A DNA stretch of 64,000 bases from Lithospermum erythrorhizon (GCA_019722365.1 JADFUC010001889.1:1674001-1738000); one strand, 5' to 3'. Counted from the stretch's first letter, positions 46,940 through 59,220 are shown. The notes: generated from the letters alone by a model not told the origin. A program made the numbers and translations.

Positions 46940-49160
46940 TACGATGGTCGCGACATGAGAAATACTTCGACCAACTTCAATGCACTAATAATCTACAATG
47001 GTACCAAGAACCTACACTCTAGTTTGAGTGTATAAGCGTACATTATTTATTACTATCTCGAGGTCATAAATTTGTTTTGGTAATAACTTCCGCTCATATT
47101 ATCCTCAATCGTCGTGTCTTCTTAAACTTCGAGTTTATATTTATTCATCTTGATGATCATATAGCATTGGAGAGTTTCATTTCCAAGATAGACTACTTTT
47201 CGCTTGTTTATTATTCCTTCAATGTTGAAAATGATATATATCATAATAAAAAATTACTTGATAAATTCATTTCAATTTTGTATTTCAAGTATAAATGTAC
47301 ATACCTCTAGGTATAATAATCATTTCAAAAGTCATTATTTGTACATAGTACTCAAGCATTATATAATGCACGAATAACTGAGGGTAAAATATGTAGTTTT
47401 ACCAAACCAACTATCGGGGAGTTGTATAATAATTTGGCATAATGCGAACAATCATATCGCATAGTAGCAACATTTCCCAATTATCAATCGGTGATCGCAC
47501 GAATTCAACGTTCTGGCCAACAAATTAACCGGGAGCTTTACACTACGTTTCACATAAATTATTATTCAAACTTAATAGTTTATTGACTCTTCAATGAGTC
47601 TCCAATTAAATATTCAATTTTTCTTTCGCATCGTAACTAACCCGGGATGGTTTAACCGATTATGCCAAATAATAAAATTTCTCACAATTCTCAAACATGC
47701 AATTTGAAAAAAAGTGTATTTTGATATACAATTATGTGTGTTACTTCAGAAAATAATATATTAGCTCTTCTAGAGCCTTCAATTGACTTTGTTATACTTT
47801 TGACAAATATTAACCGCTGGAGTTTACTTGTTATCTCAATGTCGTGAGACGATTTGGCGATGTTTTTCAAAGTTTCGACAGTGCTTTTTCGTGACTTGTA
47901 GTACCCATTCAATACACATCTTCGGCGAATCTATACAAGCAATTTTCCTAACCTTCAATTAAATTTACACTACCTCATATTGTGATAACATTCGCTTCTC
48001 TTGTTATCAAGTAAGAAAATTTTCTTATCTTTTAAAATGGTATGAGTTGTAGCACTATATGTGAGACACATTTCTTTCATCACTTCAACATATGAGTTGA
48101 ATTATACAACATATGAACAAGTTGCATACTCATGAACAATATATACCACTTCAGGAGTATAATTAGATAATCAATAGCTTCAAGAATTAACCACTTCAAG
48201 GGTATATAAATAAGTTGCACACATAGGATATATGTATCATCCTAAATTATAACATGTAATCATGCATTATATCTTACAAATGAGTCAAATAATGCTTATA
48301 TATTCCACTATTTTGTTATTGTCTTCAAGACTAACAATATTATGCAATTAAAACATGGTGTAAATAAATTACGTGATGCACTAAAACTCCTCTTGAATTC
48401 AAGAGTAGATACATATTTATATCAAATATAGTAAATGCATGCACATTAATTCAATTCAATTTGTAATTTACTTCTGGACCTAAAAGAAATTATATGCAAT
48501 TTAAGTTCATAAAATTCGATACATTCATTTTCTCCAAATCATATGAGTCATCAAGTCTCATGGTGGAATTCATGGCATTTCATATGAGTGCTAAATCAAG
48601 AGGGTATCAAGAAAAATTCTTCAAGAAAAATCAAGAGGGAACTTAAATTGCATATAGATTATATGCAATATAACCATCATAGACCCTTTTAATCTCTCAA
48701 TATTCATACTAATTTAAAATTGAGTCTTCAAGATGCATACTTCAAATATATTTGAGCTATTTTTTTCTTCATAAAGTTGTAAATAATTTATTATGACTAA
48801 AATCTTGTGGATTAGTCTTCTAGACTAGTGATAACAACAATGTTCTCCAACTACATAATCAAGTCTTATAGATTAGTTGTGAGTATAAAGGGGTAAAAAT
48901 AAATATTTTTTTCAAGACTTATGACTAAGATAATAATAAAAATTCCACATATTATTCTCGACTAAAGTTCTGTGATTTGTAAGGTGCTACATCAATAGTT
49001 CTTCTGGACATATATAATGAATAATTGATATTACATTTGTTTCATTAGATAATCATTAATGAGAACAAATGAATGGACATTATTATGGACAAGAATATAT
49101 ATCAAATGTGATTTTGGGAGACAATGTATTTGAAAGTCGAGATGAGGCATCACTTTTGTA

Positions 49161-49161
<1 letters not shown>

Positions 49162-49224
<63 letters not shown>

Positions 49225-49237
49225 ATATATATATATT
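49162..49237. repeat. (TA)n microsatellite
   Basis: About 60 bp of pure TA followed by a short interrupted extension, inside the copia element. Confidence 0.95.
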
Positions 49238-49604
49238 TCAAATGCCTTCTGAAATCATAAATATACAAACGTAACAATTTATCGAAGTGTATAGAAGAAG
49301 ACTATAATCATATATTTGTTAAAATCCAATAATATACGGAGTATAATTTTAACTAGTACTCCAAAAGAAGACATTTTATAAAATCTATCGTTATTATTAT
49401 TCGTTATTTTTTATTGATGTATCATTTATTTATACTTAATGAATATAGAGTCTTAACCAAATAATTCATATTAGCTTCAATGTATTTAAAATATTTAATT
49501 TGATGTAGAATGCTGAAGACTAGGGTATCAAATACATTATTTGTCACATCAAATTTTTGAATCGATATATATATATTGATTTGAATATGAATTAATAAAC
49601 GACA

Positions 49605-49735
49605 TTACCATAATACGGAGTATATGAAATCAAAACATATGAATCGCCATAATACGGAGTATATGAAATCAAAACATATGAATCAGTATATGAAATCAAA
49701 CATGTGAATAAGTATATGAAATCAAACAACAAATA
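49605..49735. repeat. Tandem repeat with TACGGAGTATATG units
   Basis: CCATAATACGGAGTATATG followed by AAATCAAAACATATGAATC occurs twice with a 40-bp period (49608 and 49648), then in two shortened forms (AGTATATGAAATCAAA at 49686 and 49712). Confidence 0.8.
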
Positions 49736-49876
49736 AATTCATGCATAAATTCGCATAAGTTCACCCTAATAATTAGGAAGAAGTGTACCGTACATCTGGA
49801 TTCAATCGATACTCAAACGCCGTATAGAAATTGGGGGCGATAAGCTTACTTGAAGAGTCCTGATCGTAATATAACG

Positions 49877-50093
49877 TGTTATGAATATATAACTAATAAT
49901 AAAGTAAATGTATTGCAGGTAATAATAAATAAGCGAGACAATATCTTTATCATTGTCACACAGATACAATAAGCTATACGTAAGATTACCCTGTTAATTG
50001 GGCCTAATATTCGATAAATAATCTATTTCTTTTTTTATTGGGGATAAAGATAATCCTCTAACAAAGACATCCATATTAATTTCATAATGTATA
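49877..50093 (-). repeat. 5' LTR of the 6.6-kb copia element
   Basis: About 217 bp, shorter than its partner and with a damaged right terminus (CATAATGTATA instead of CATAACA). Confidence 0.65.
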
Positions 50094-51919
50094 GATAAAG
50101 GAACCTTTCAACAGTTTTATAAAATACTCCTATTACTTGCATGGAAAAAGAGAGAGCCATAGGCAACTAACACACAAAAAAAAAATTCTATCTCCCAATA
50201 TGTTTTGTCTGCTAAACTTACAACCTAACCGCTTAACACAATAAAAGGAAAAACAATTTTTCTTGTTGCACAATAACATCTGTTCTCATCATCATCAACA
50301 GCAATTCATGCATAGTTACACGCTTGTCATTACAAGTATCCATGAATATACATTGTTCAAAAGATCTTTTATCGGATTACAAAACAATAAAACTGATACT
50401 TTTAGAAGTTACCGATCGTCGATACTTATGTTAGTATCAACCAAGAACACCTCCTAGCCAAAGCAAACTTATAAAGATAATAGAATTCTAATATTTTAAC
50501 TCTTTATTCTCTTATATGAAAAATGCCAGAGCAATCCACAAGGGCAACATGTGACGGTGATCATGTAGACGAATGGAAATGTAGAGATTCATGCACAAAA
50601 TCTGCAAGGCCGTTAGGCCTCAAGTCAAGTCACCATTCTTCTGTGAGTTGTCATGTTTCCTTGAAATCAAGTATTGAAGCAAGTACAAAACTTTATCTTT
50701 CTTTTACATATGGTCCCAATGGAAATGGTCAATTTTTTTACTACTATTTTTAGAATGGAAAATGCTGTGTGGGACCATTCTTTCTTTTACTTGAGTGCAG
50801 TATGAATAAGTTCCTAACTCAATGAAGGGGACAGAAAAGAATGTATTCTCTCCTGGCCTCTCGACAAAGTCAAGCAGTAGCATCTATCTACCACCTCTCT
50901 CTCCTTTCCTCTCTTTTTTCAAGCTGACTCCAATTCTATGTAATCTACAAGATTTAGGAAGAGCCTCTACCCAAAGATATTGTAATGCTTACTGCTAACC
51001 TGGCTAGCTGAACTTGCAGAGGATGAGTATCGAAAGTTAGAAAAGAACTGCAACAATATATCATAAGATTTCTCCATGATTAATAAAAGATGATGCATGT
51101 TTATACCATGTTTATATACTAAATGGTTATATTTAATCCACCAAAAAGAAGAATCACTATCTTACATCACGCGATTAATAACGCTCACAGCCTCCCGCCT
51201 AAGCGGTAAGAGGGGAGGGGGAGGATGCAGAGCACCCTTGCCCTGTGGGTAACAGGGTAATGCTTCCGACCGACCCAAAGAGTCAAGACAAACAACTATC
51301 TACTACTTTACAAAACAATTATCTTAAAGTACACAAAAATCAGGTTATCGAGGCAAACATATGTTGTCATGCTTATCTGCAGTTTAAGAAATTCAAAAGG
51401 CTAAATGAAAATAGTCAGAAAGCACCGAACTCCTCATTCCAATCTCAGCTTACAGGCAATATGAAACAGAAGCATCTCATTGTTTTTATAACTTCAATCC
51501 TTTCTTGTATGAATCTAATGCCAAGTTATGGATGCTCCAGTCAAAAAAAAATGATGGCTAAGAAGGTCTCAACACATCTTAGATAGTGGATTCTTTCAAT
51601 CTATATCAGAAAAGTAAATTCCTCAACTATTTCTTAGAATAAGGTTCTAAAACTTTGTCAGACGATGAATAAGAATGTACAGAGAAAAAGGCTGGTTAGA
51701 TTCCAGTAGCTATTGTAAGGTGTTAAGTATTATGGGAACTTATACTTCAGAGTAGCTTTAGGTGTACACTGCTCCTATTTCTGAGAATATGAAAATGATA
51801 ATGTGTCGAGGTCCCACAGACATGTAAAACCGGAAGGACAAAATCTCTTTTAAAGTTGCCATGAATATTGGATTGGTTCTGGTGTCTTGTTGGCTCTTCT
51901 AAGATTCTATACCTCACTT
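50094..51919. other. Upstream region of the MYB-CC gene
   Basis: No coding frame is convincing; the plus frames at 50523-50753 and 51245-51586 lack family features. A CT-rich stretch at 50885-50925 (CTCTCTCCTTTCC) resembles plant leader or promoter pyrimidine tracts. Non-coding first exons could lie here. Confidence 0.4.
51170..51290 (-). mobile_element. SINE body fragment (Au/TS-like)
   Basis: The minus strand reads GGTCGGTCGGAAGCATTACC, CTGTTACCCACAGGGCAAGG and GTGCTCTGCATCCTCCCC. This resembles the widespread plant SINE body GTCGGAAACAGCCTC...ACCC...GGTAAGG...CTGCGTACACTCTACCCTCCCC. The tRNA-like head is not seen, so it is probably 5'-truncated. Confidence 0.45.
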
Positions 51920-51997
51920 GATCTCCCCTTTCTCTACCTCATTTGTTTATAAATCGATGATCTCCCCTTTCTCTACCTCATTTGTTTATAAATCGAT
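51920..51997 (+). promoter_or_regulatory. Perfect 39-bp tandem duplication carrying two TATA-like boxes
   Basis: Two identical 39-bp units (51920-51958, 51959-51997) each contain CTCCCCTTTCTCTACCTC and TTTATAAATC. TTTATAAAT is a good plant TATA box. They lie about 250-300 bp upstream of the MYB-CC start at 52245, so either could set a transcription start. Confidence 0.65.
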
Positions 51998-52244
51998 CCC
52001 TCATTACATCTTTGGCTACTAAGAATTGGTCAAAGAAAAGAAGGCCTTGATAAGAGTAGTCAGTTTTCATTTACCAAAGTATCAGAAGCAACTTTGTGCA
52101 TTGAAGAATCAAAGGATCACTATTCACATATTTTAGCAAGAAGGGATTGGATCAAGGCACCAAGCAGAATCAAAACCATTCAGGCATAACTATCTAGGCC
52201 TCTTATTGGTAGAGTGAAGCTGATTGCAACATATAGAGAAGGAG

Positions 52245-54654
52245 ATGTTTAATCAGCACAATCAAGGGAACACCATTCATTCTTCCTCAAGGATGGCCAT
52301 CTCATCTGAAAGAAATTTGTTCTTGCAAAGTGAAAACAGTTCAGGGGACTCGAGACTTGTTCTCTCAACAGATGCTAAGCCACGATTAAAATGGACGTCA
52401 GACCTCCATGAGAGATTTGTTGAAGCAGTCAATCAACTTGGAGGAGCAGACAGTAAGTCAAAATCCTCAACTACCAATGTCACCTATAAACTGAACTATT
52501 TGCTGCTCATCTAACCATATAGTGATACACCATTGTTGCAGAAGCAACTCCAAAATCAGTTATGAAACTTATGGGAATCCGAGGACTGACTTTGTACCAC
52601 TTAAAGAGTCATCTTCAGGTAATGCTCTAAGTAATAATAATAGTCCTCAATTATGTAGGTAAAACCATTAAGGCTATCCTACATGACCATACTTACCAAT
52701 TCAAAATTGAAGGATTTCCAATACAGCACAAGGTCTAGCATGTTTCAAGATGCAACAACATCTAACACATGAACTGAAATTTGAGTTTAAAATTGTTTTG
52801 TAGTATTGCAGATTTTGTAGAAGTATTTTTGCAGTTTCTTGTTATTTAGAATTCACTTAAATAATGAGAATCAGTCAGCGAAAACATTGTGGGCCTAATT
52901 ATGTGTTAATCCTTATGGACTCCTTTCATGCAAACAAACAAAAGACCATTGATGTAGTGGTGGACTTCTTAAGTGATCCTGATAACTTCCATCATTTTGA
53001 AACTGCAGAAATACAGGCTCAGTAAAAGTTTACATGCACAGTCTAACAGCACAAACAGTAAACCTGGTAAGACATGCAACATGTGTTGTGAATTGATAAT
53101 TCATTTCTATTTTTCGTTGGCACGTCTAGATAAGGTTGAAGTAAAACTGTAACTTACTAAGTTTATAATGATTGCAGCAACAGGAGAAACGATATGTGAC
53201 ACAGATGGAACCCATATGATAACTCCGAATAACACTCCCCAGACAAATAAGTAAGGAAAAACATATATCAACTATAGTTTTTTTATTCAACGTAACCTCT
53301 CCTTGGAGATTTGTTTGACCTTTTAACTTTTTGCTTCAGGAATTTACACATAGGGGAAGCAATACAAATGCAAATTGAAGTGCAGAGAAGGCTACATGAA
53401 CAACTTGAGGTAAAAATCATTGTTTTTCATCCTCAGAATGTTAAGAATCCAAAGTGAGACAAATTCCAAGATTTCCAAAATTCTACATAATATGAAACAG
53501 CATACAACATTCAGAAATATGTCTAGAATTTCATCTGTAATTTTTATTGTTCACTCGACAGGGAAGAACAAGAACAATATAATGAACTGAAAGCCAAAAT
53601 CATAGTCCATCAACATATAGCACAAAACCATTAATTATTTCATTTTTCTGAACTTTAAACAAAGTTCATAGAACCTAACAACCCCATAAACTGCAAAAGG
53701 TCCTTCAAGGACACACAAGCCTGTATAAATAAGAAAGTTATGTGATGTGCATACCTCTGAAATTAATATGTTCCTGATTTGAAGAATTATTGCCTTAATC
53801 ATCTGTGAATCTGTGATGATTCTGATCGTTGCTTATATTTTATTCCCTTTCTATTTTTTCCGGGATTAGTAAGGAATAATTAATCTTTATTCTGAACAAA
53901 TGTTTTATTTGGACTCGAATAGGTACAAAGGCACTTGCAACTTCGTATAGAGGCTCAAGGTAAATATTTACAGGGTGTCCTAGAAAAAGCACAAGAAACT
54001 CTCGGAACACAAAATTTGGGAGCTATCGGCCTTGAGGCTGCCAAGGTTCAGATATCTGAATTAGTCTCAAAAGTGTCCACTCAATGCTTGAATTCAGCAC
54101 TGTTAGGTATCAAAGAACTTTCTGGTCTATGCACACAGCTACCACAAACAATCCAGCCAGGTGATTGTTCAATTGATAGCTGTCTAACTTCTTGTGAAGG
54201 TGCTCTAAAGGAGCAAGAGATCCACAGTAATCGTCTGGTTTTAAGTCCGTCATATTTCAAGGCCCCCATTGAGCCAAATGATATCAATGACAATGAGCCT
54301 AGGTTACAGCAGACTGCACTCAGATGGTGCGGAGAAATGAAGGAAAATAGGAACTTTTTCTCAAGAAGTTACAAGAATTCCTGCATACATCATTCTGCCA
54401 AGCACAACGACCTATCAATAAGCATTGGACTTCAAGGAGGGGAATGGCATAACGGAAGCAGTTGCCTAGATGGAAGATTTACTGAAACAGATGCAACAGC
54501 CAAACTATATGACATACCTATAGAGAGGGCCAATTCAGCAAAATTTGATAGACAAAAAACTACTCAAGACTTCAAGTCCAATTTGGACTTAAACAATGAT
54601 GATGCTGCAATAAGACACGAGCAGCTTGACTTGAATGGATTCAGCTGGAGCTAA
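52245..54654 (+). CDS. MYR2: MYB-CC (GARP) transcription factor, MYR1/MYR2 type
   Basis: Six coding exons join in frame with GT-AG introns: 52245-52452, 52542-52618, 53009-53066, 53178-53250, 53340-53409 and 53923-54654. The product is 405 aa. The start is the ATG at 52245 (MFNQHNQGN), matching how relatives begin. Residues 44-101 form the GARP DNA-binding domain (KPRLKWTSDLHERFVEAV, GLTLYHLKSHLQKYRLSK). Residues about 139-190 form the MYB-CC coiled coil (EVQRRLHEQLEVQRHLQLRI, EAQGKYLQ). DCSIDSCLTSCEG near the middle and LDLNGFSWS at the end are hallmarks of the MYR1/MYR2 branch. Relatives bind DNA as dimers; Arabidopsis MYR1/2 affect flowering time and gibberellin responses. Choice between the two paralogues is not certain. 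Its 3' end faces the SOUL gene about 0.9 kb away. Confidence 0.92.
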
Positions 54655-55529
54655 GAGTGTTCCCTCCGAAGAAACAGAAACGAAAGTGATACTAGTAACT
54701 GAACTTACTCTAGCTGTTGGAGTTCAAATAAGCAGCAGAAACCTGGAGCTCTCAAAAATTCAAAGTGGAAATAGATTGGGGACACACAAAGCTCCAATAA
54801 TTTTTTCATATTATAGCGTAATTGAGACTATCTATGTCATATTACCTTATTATGTGATTTGATCAGAGCTCTATAGGCAATTCTAAGAATAATATGTACT
54901 ATTGTTATCAATCATTTTGAGTTTGAATTCAACTCCATGAAAATTATGACCATAATAAATTTCTGACAAACTTATAATATTTTCTGATATTTTTAATCAT
55001 TTGAACAATAAGAATGGTCTTTTAAATACTCGAGTATTATTTTATATGTTATATGCCATTTGGTGATAAAATATGTCTAATTAAAGTCTAGTGTACTTTA
55101 CTATTAACATGATAATTTAGATTCAAATCAAAGTTATGTGTGTAAATATATTACCAACCCTCCGACGTAAAAGAAGGTGTTGGTCATCATATAGTAATTT
55201 GAAGTTTGTAAACCTTTATGGAATTGTCTTGCGGTTGTTTCTTCTTCTTTTCTTACAACCTTGATGTAAAGTATGACGCAATGAGGCGTAGACCATCAAC
55301 TCTATGCGTTGAACGGTTGAACCTTTTCCAGAACCAGAATGGTCATACAGTGTATCAAAGTGTTGTATGTAAATTTCACCCAATTCATAAAAACATCACA
55401 AACTCAATTATACATGGCAGAAATATGTACACATTAATTACATGGCGGTAACTGACCAGGCCACTAGAGGATATTTTCACAAAGCTGCATTTTGGAATCT
55501 GATGTCAACTGCTGAGAAAAGAGCAATAA
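54655..55529. other. Shared 3' intergenic region of two convergent genes
   Basis: Contains the 3' sequences of the MYB-CC gene (plus) and the SOUL gene (minus). The open plus frames here (54635-54862, 55218-55451) are not supported as genes. Confidence 0.5.
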
Positions 55530-58500
55530 TCACTTTTGTTCAACTTCCAAAGCAATCTCATTGCGACGGTTGAATGGCAGAATAAATGGAGGATTGTACT
55601 GCACCACAACATTCAAATTATCAAAAGAGGAATCAATTAACCCGACTGAGAATGGAACCATGAGGTTCTCATAGCTAAAGAGAATTTAAGAAACAATGAG
55701 TATATTCGATATACAACCTGAGAAACCTCCACGGATGCACCCTCTTTTACACGAAACTGTGAATCATATTTTAGTGCATCACGTAGTTTGGTCTCACGAA
55801 GTTTAACTTCTTCATCAGTTACGAATCCTGATCACATTGAAGTAAAATTGGTCAAAAACTAAAAAAAAACTCCAATAACAGTCAATGATTTAGTAGAATA
55901 TCCGTGTTCCGTCTCACATACGATTCAAATGAAATATTTGAATTTTCATAAAAGGACAAAGAAGTCTTCAATACCAACTTCTTATGGTTTAACACTTCAC
56001 TGAAATGAATAAGAGCTCAATTGTGATTGAAAATGCTGATTTTAAGTTGAACGTTCAGGGGCAAATGTATTACTATCCTTTAGTGTAAAAACCGTACCCC
56101 GGATTGAATTTTATTGATGCAGAATTAATATTTGATATGGCTTCTAGAGAAGATAGTGAATAGTATCCTTATTCTGTGTCTAGTTCCTCCTAGTCGAACA
56201 AATAAATAAAGCACCAACCTGAGAAGGCAATAACCGCAACTATTTTCTTTGGCACCTCTCGTATAACTACGGATGAATCTTTAGGCAGAGGTAAATCTGA
56301 ACCGTATTTTGAGGGCATAACAAAGGACATCCTCCACTTATCTTGATCCTCCACCTTATATCAAACATATTCAGTTTAGAATATCAAATTCTGAATATCC
56401 TCCACCTTATATCAAACATATTCAGTTGAAATATTTACCCTTTTCGTAATCACAGGAGTTGTCATTTCCATTTTCACACCATCAGACTGAGATCTACTCG
56501 TGATAACAGGGGTAGTCATGTCCATTTTCTCTTTCTTTGTGTTCTAAAATAGGGACGATGAACACAGTCAGAGTAACAAAAAATTAGACTCTTAAATGTG
56601 CTCAAGAACTATTCAAGAATAAAACAAACATAAATTTATAAGTATACATAATCATATTTCTCTGAACTACCTTACCGAACAGGTATTCTGCCAGCACATT
56701 GAAAGACTGAGATGCACCATAAAAATCAAATCCATCCTTGCTTGGCATCGTGGTTTCAGCAATCATGTAAGGCTTACAGAAAAAGATTGATAAATAATTC
56801 CAGTAAACTTAGGAGCATGAGACAAGCTATGATCAAATGAATTTCCGAGTATTTGTTATCACTCTGAATAGACCAAGACATACAGATAAAAGGACTAATT
56901 GAGAATCCCACAATTGATGGGTTACAACTTACATGGATATCAATTCTAAAAGCTCATAGATAATTATAGACATTTGAAGATATAATACAGAATAGAGCAT
57001 AGTGCAGGGAAACAATCTTTTTTAATTTGAAATTACCTCGACTTCCCTTATCTCGTACAAATCATTGCTGCTCAAAATCTTGAAATTCACAGTCTCTAAC
57101 TCCGGAACTTGACGTATTTCAATACAAACAAAATAAATAAGTAAATAATAAATGCATCTAAGTTTACAAAGAGAGGGCATAAGTGTGTCAAATCATACCA
57201 GACATCAAAGCTTCTTCCAAATTCCGAATCTCGAACCTCCTCTGAGGAAAGACATATTTTGCTGTCTCGTTTGCCAAATCCATCAAAACTAACCAGAAAA
57301 ACTCATCCCAATAGGTAAGTTACCAGCATTGTCGCGGAACCAGAATTTTTATATAGTTGAAAAAGAAAAATATAAAAATGAAGGGCGAATGAAATTATTT
57401 TTAAAAAATGAATACACAAATTTCTTTTTCGAATATTTAGGAGGATGACAGCCTCTCCCACTCCTTAGTTACTCCACTGATTACTGATTAAAAGTATACT
57501 AAAAACATAATCAATCAATAAAATCATCAAACACATTATAATCAAGGTTCACAAATACTCACTCCATCCCTAAAAAATCGTCCATTTTCTAATTTCGATA
57601 TGTTCACTTTTTAAATTTTAACCGCAACTAAATTTAGGGGGTGTTTGTTAAACTCATTAAGCACTTAAACTTAATTAATTCAGCACTTAATTTATTAAGC
57701 TTGTTTGTTAATGAATTATTTTAAGTGCTTAATAAATTAAGTACTTATCAGAATTCTTAACAAAAAATTAAGTTAAAATTCCTAGCTTATTTTTACCTCT
57801 TAATCAAATAATCTCACAATTCTCCTCTTACCTAATTCTAACCCTAAAAGAAAATAATATATTCTCCTTTCTTCACCTTACACATTCTTCTTCTCCAATT
57901 TATCACAGGTTAATAATTTTTATTCTTTTCTTTATTCAATTTATAATACTTGGATGTGTTATTTTTTAATTTAATTCTCTGTAATTTATTCAATGTATCA
58001 GATTGGCACATGTAAGAAATTTCAATTATTTCATTAGTTGCTTTGATAATTCTTTTGTATTTTCAATTTAATTCTAATTTTGAATTTTTTAATTTAATTC
58101 TTTATATTTTATTCAATGATGCAATCTATCATAATACTGTGATTTTATCCCGTTAACTGTAGACGCTACAGATCAAATATATATGATTAATTCACTGATC
58201 AAATCGCTAACCAATGAATGTGTTTAATTACGTATCATGGTACCAAGAATCATGTTTTCATTTTTTTTAACAAGCACTGATTATAAAGTCTTAAATGAAG
58301 ATAAGTGGTTATTTTCTTATTAATTGAATAATTTGTGGCTATTATCCAATTTTTCGCATGTGTATTGCTTCTCGATCAATTTATCAATTTTATATGTTTT
58401 TTTTATAATTTTAAATATCTAAATAAATATTTAAAATTTATTTATATTTTAATATTTATTTTAATCAAATTATTATATTTATACTACTATTGATAATCTA

Positions 58501-59220
58501 ATTAATAAGATGTATTATTTAATTATCTATTATAATATTATTTATTTAATATATGATTCATATAAGTAAATAAACTAAGATAGGCAAAAGTTTCACAAAC
58601 AACTCAATTTGTTTTTCAACTGCTATCAAACACCTAAATATTTTCAAAGATTCATATTTTACCATAATCTCGATCTCATGAATTTAATATAAGAATCCGG
58701 CCTGCACTCGCCTTTCAAATCAACAAACACCCCTTAATAGTTTTACGATTCAAATCAAAGTTGTATGAGTCAATTAAAATCGAACATAATTGATAAATCA
58801 AACTAGACGATTTTTTAGGGATGGAGGGAGTAATTTTGATTCATGTGAGTCAATCAAGACGTCAGGAGTATGTTACTAGAATTGAAAATCAAACTGTATT
58901 TATCTTTGTGACAAAAAGGAAATTAATTCAGACGCGCCAAAGTTATTAATTTGGATCTGTAAAAAAGTAAATTGGACGATATTTTAGTAGGTGGGGAGTA
59001 AATAGTTACCCCGTTGAGAGAGAGCAGAAGTCTGTGAAGCAAGCGCGAATACAAGTGACACGTTAGCTTCAAAGCTACTCATGGTTGTACCTCTCCGCTG
59101 CTGACTTGTACTACTACTACTAAGATTAATTGTCCACGTGGATTTTGTCCTTTTTGGAGCGTTGTTTATATGTGGGAATTGAATTCTAGGGGTTGAAGAC
59201 TGGGAACATAGAAGTGCCAT
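55530..59220 (-). CDS. SOUL heme-binding-like protein, chloroplastic
   Basis: Eight exons join in frame with GT-AG introns: 59220-59010, 57288-57199, 57107-57037, 56772-56671, 56543-56439, 56354-56219, 55827-55718 and 55598-55530. The product is 297 aa, against about 309 aa that I recall for the Arabidopsis counterpart (At3g10130). The start is the ATG at 59220. Residues 1-50 are Ser/Thr/Arg-rich and low in acid, as in a plastid transit peptide. [10 protein letters not shown] and [15 protein letters not shown] follow, then the SOUL domain (about 102-290) with [35 protein letters not shown] with an echo [22 protein letters not shown] and [14 protein letters not shown]. Plant relatives sit in plastids, some in plastoglobules, and bind tetrapyrroles weakly. 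Intron 1 (1.7 kb) holds nested MITEs, and intron 5 carries a duplication of its acceptor. Confidence 0.93.
56346..56427. repeat. 51-bp tandem duplication at the SOUL intron 5 acceptor
   Basis: A 31-bp stretch (ATCCTCCACCTTATATCAAA and the next 11 bases) occurs at 56346-56376 and again at 56397-56427, a 51-bp period. On the minus strand each copy has the acceptor-like ATATAAG followed by GTGGAGGAT. Only the copy at 56354 can be used: the other would leave an intron of about 33 nt and soon meet a stop. Confidence 0.8.
57558..58830. mobile_element. Stowaway MITE in SOUL intron 1, carrying a nested element
   Basis: Left terminus CTCACTCCATCCCTAAAAAA then TCGTC; right terminus is its inverse, GACGATTTTTTAGGGATGG then AGGGAG. 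TA flanks both ends (57556-57557 and 58831-58832). The Stowaway proper is about 175 bp once the inner insertion is removed. Confidence 0.8.
57637..58733. mobile_element. PIF/Harbinger (Tourist-like) element nested in the Stowaway
   Basis: It begins GGGGGTGTTTGTTAAA and ends ATCAACAAACACCCC. TTA stands directly outside both ends (57634-57636 and 58734-58736), the 3-bp target of PIF/Harbinger. The interior is AT-rich and non-coding, so it is non-autonomous. It inserted after the Stowaway. Confidence 0.75.

Larger units (their letters stand above)
43486..50093 (-). mobile_element. Ty1/copia LTR retrotransposon, mostly non-coding interior
   Basis: LTRs at 43486-43732 and 49877-50093 both begin TGTTATGAATATA on the plus strand and share ACTAATAAT, AAGTAAAT, GATACAATA, AATCTATTTCTTT and CATCCA words. 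The left one ends CATAACA. On the minus strand a purine tract GGAGGAG sits directly before the left copy, making it the 3' LTR. Copia RNase H coding lies just inside it (43931-44185). The remaining 5.7 kb has no recognisable gag, protease, integrase or reverse transcriptase, only AT-rich DNA with microsatellites and one exon-like frame. A possible target duplication is GATAG on the left against GATAA on the right. Confidence 0.7.

Noticed and set aside
49031..49277. Ile/Tyr-repeat minus frames
   Set aside because: Also a translated (TA)n microsatellite.
50523..50753. 76-aa plus frame upstream of the MYB-CC gene
   Set aside because: No family features; most likely part of a leader, intron or promoter.
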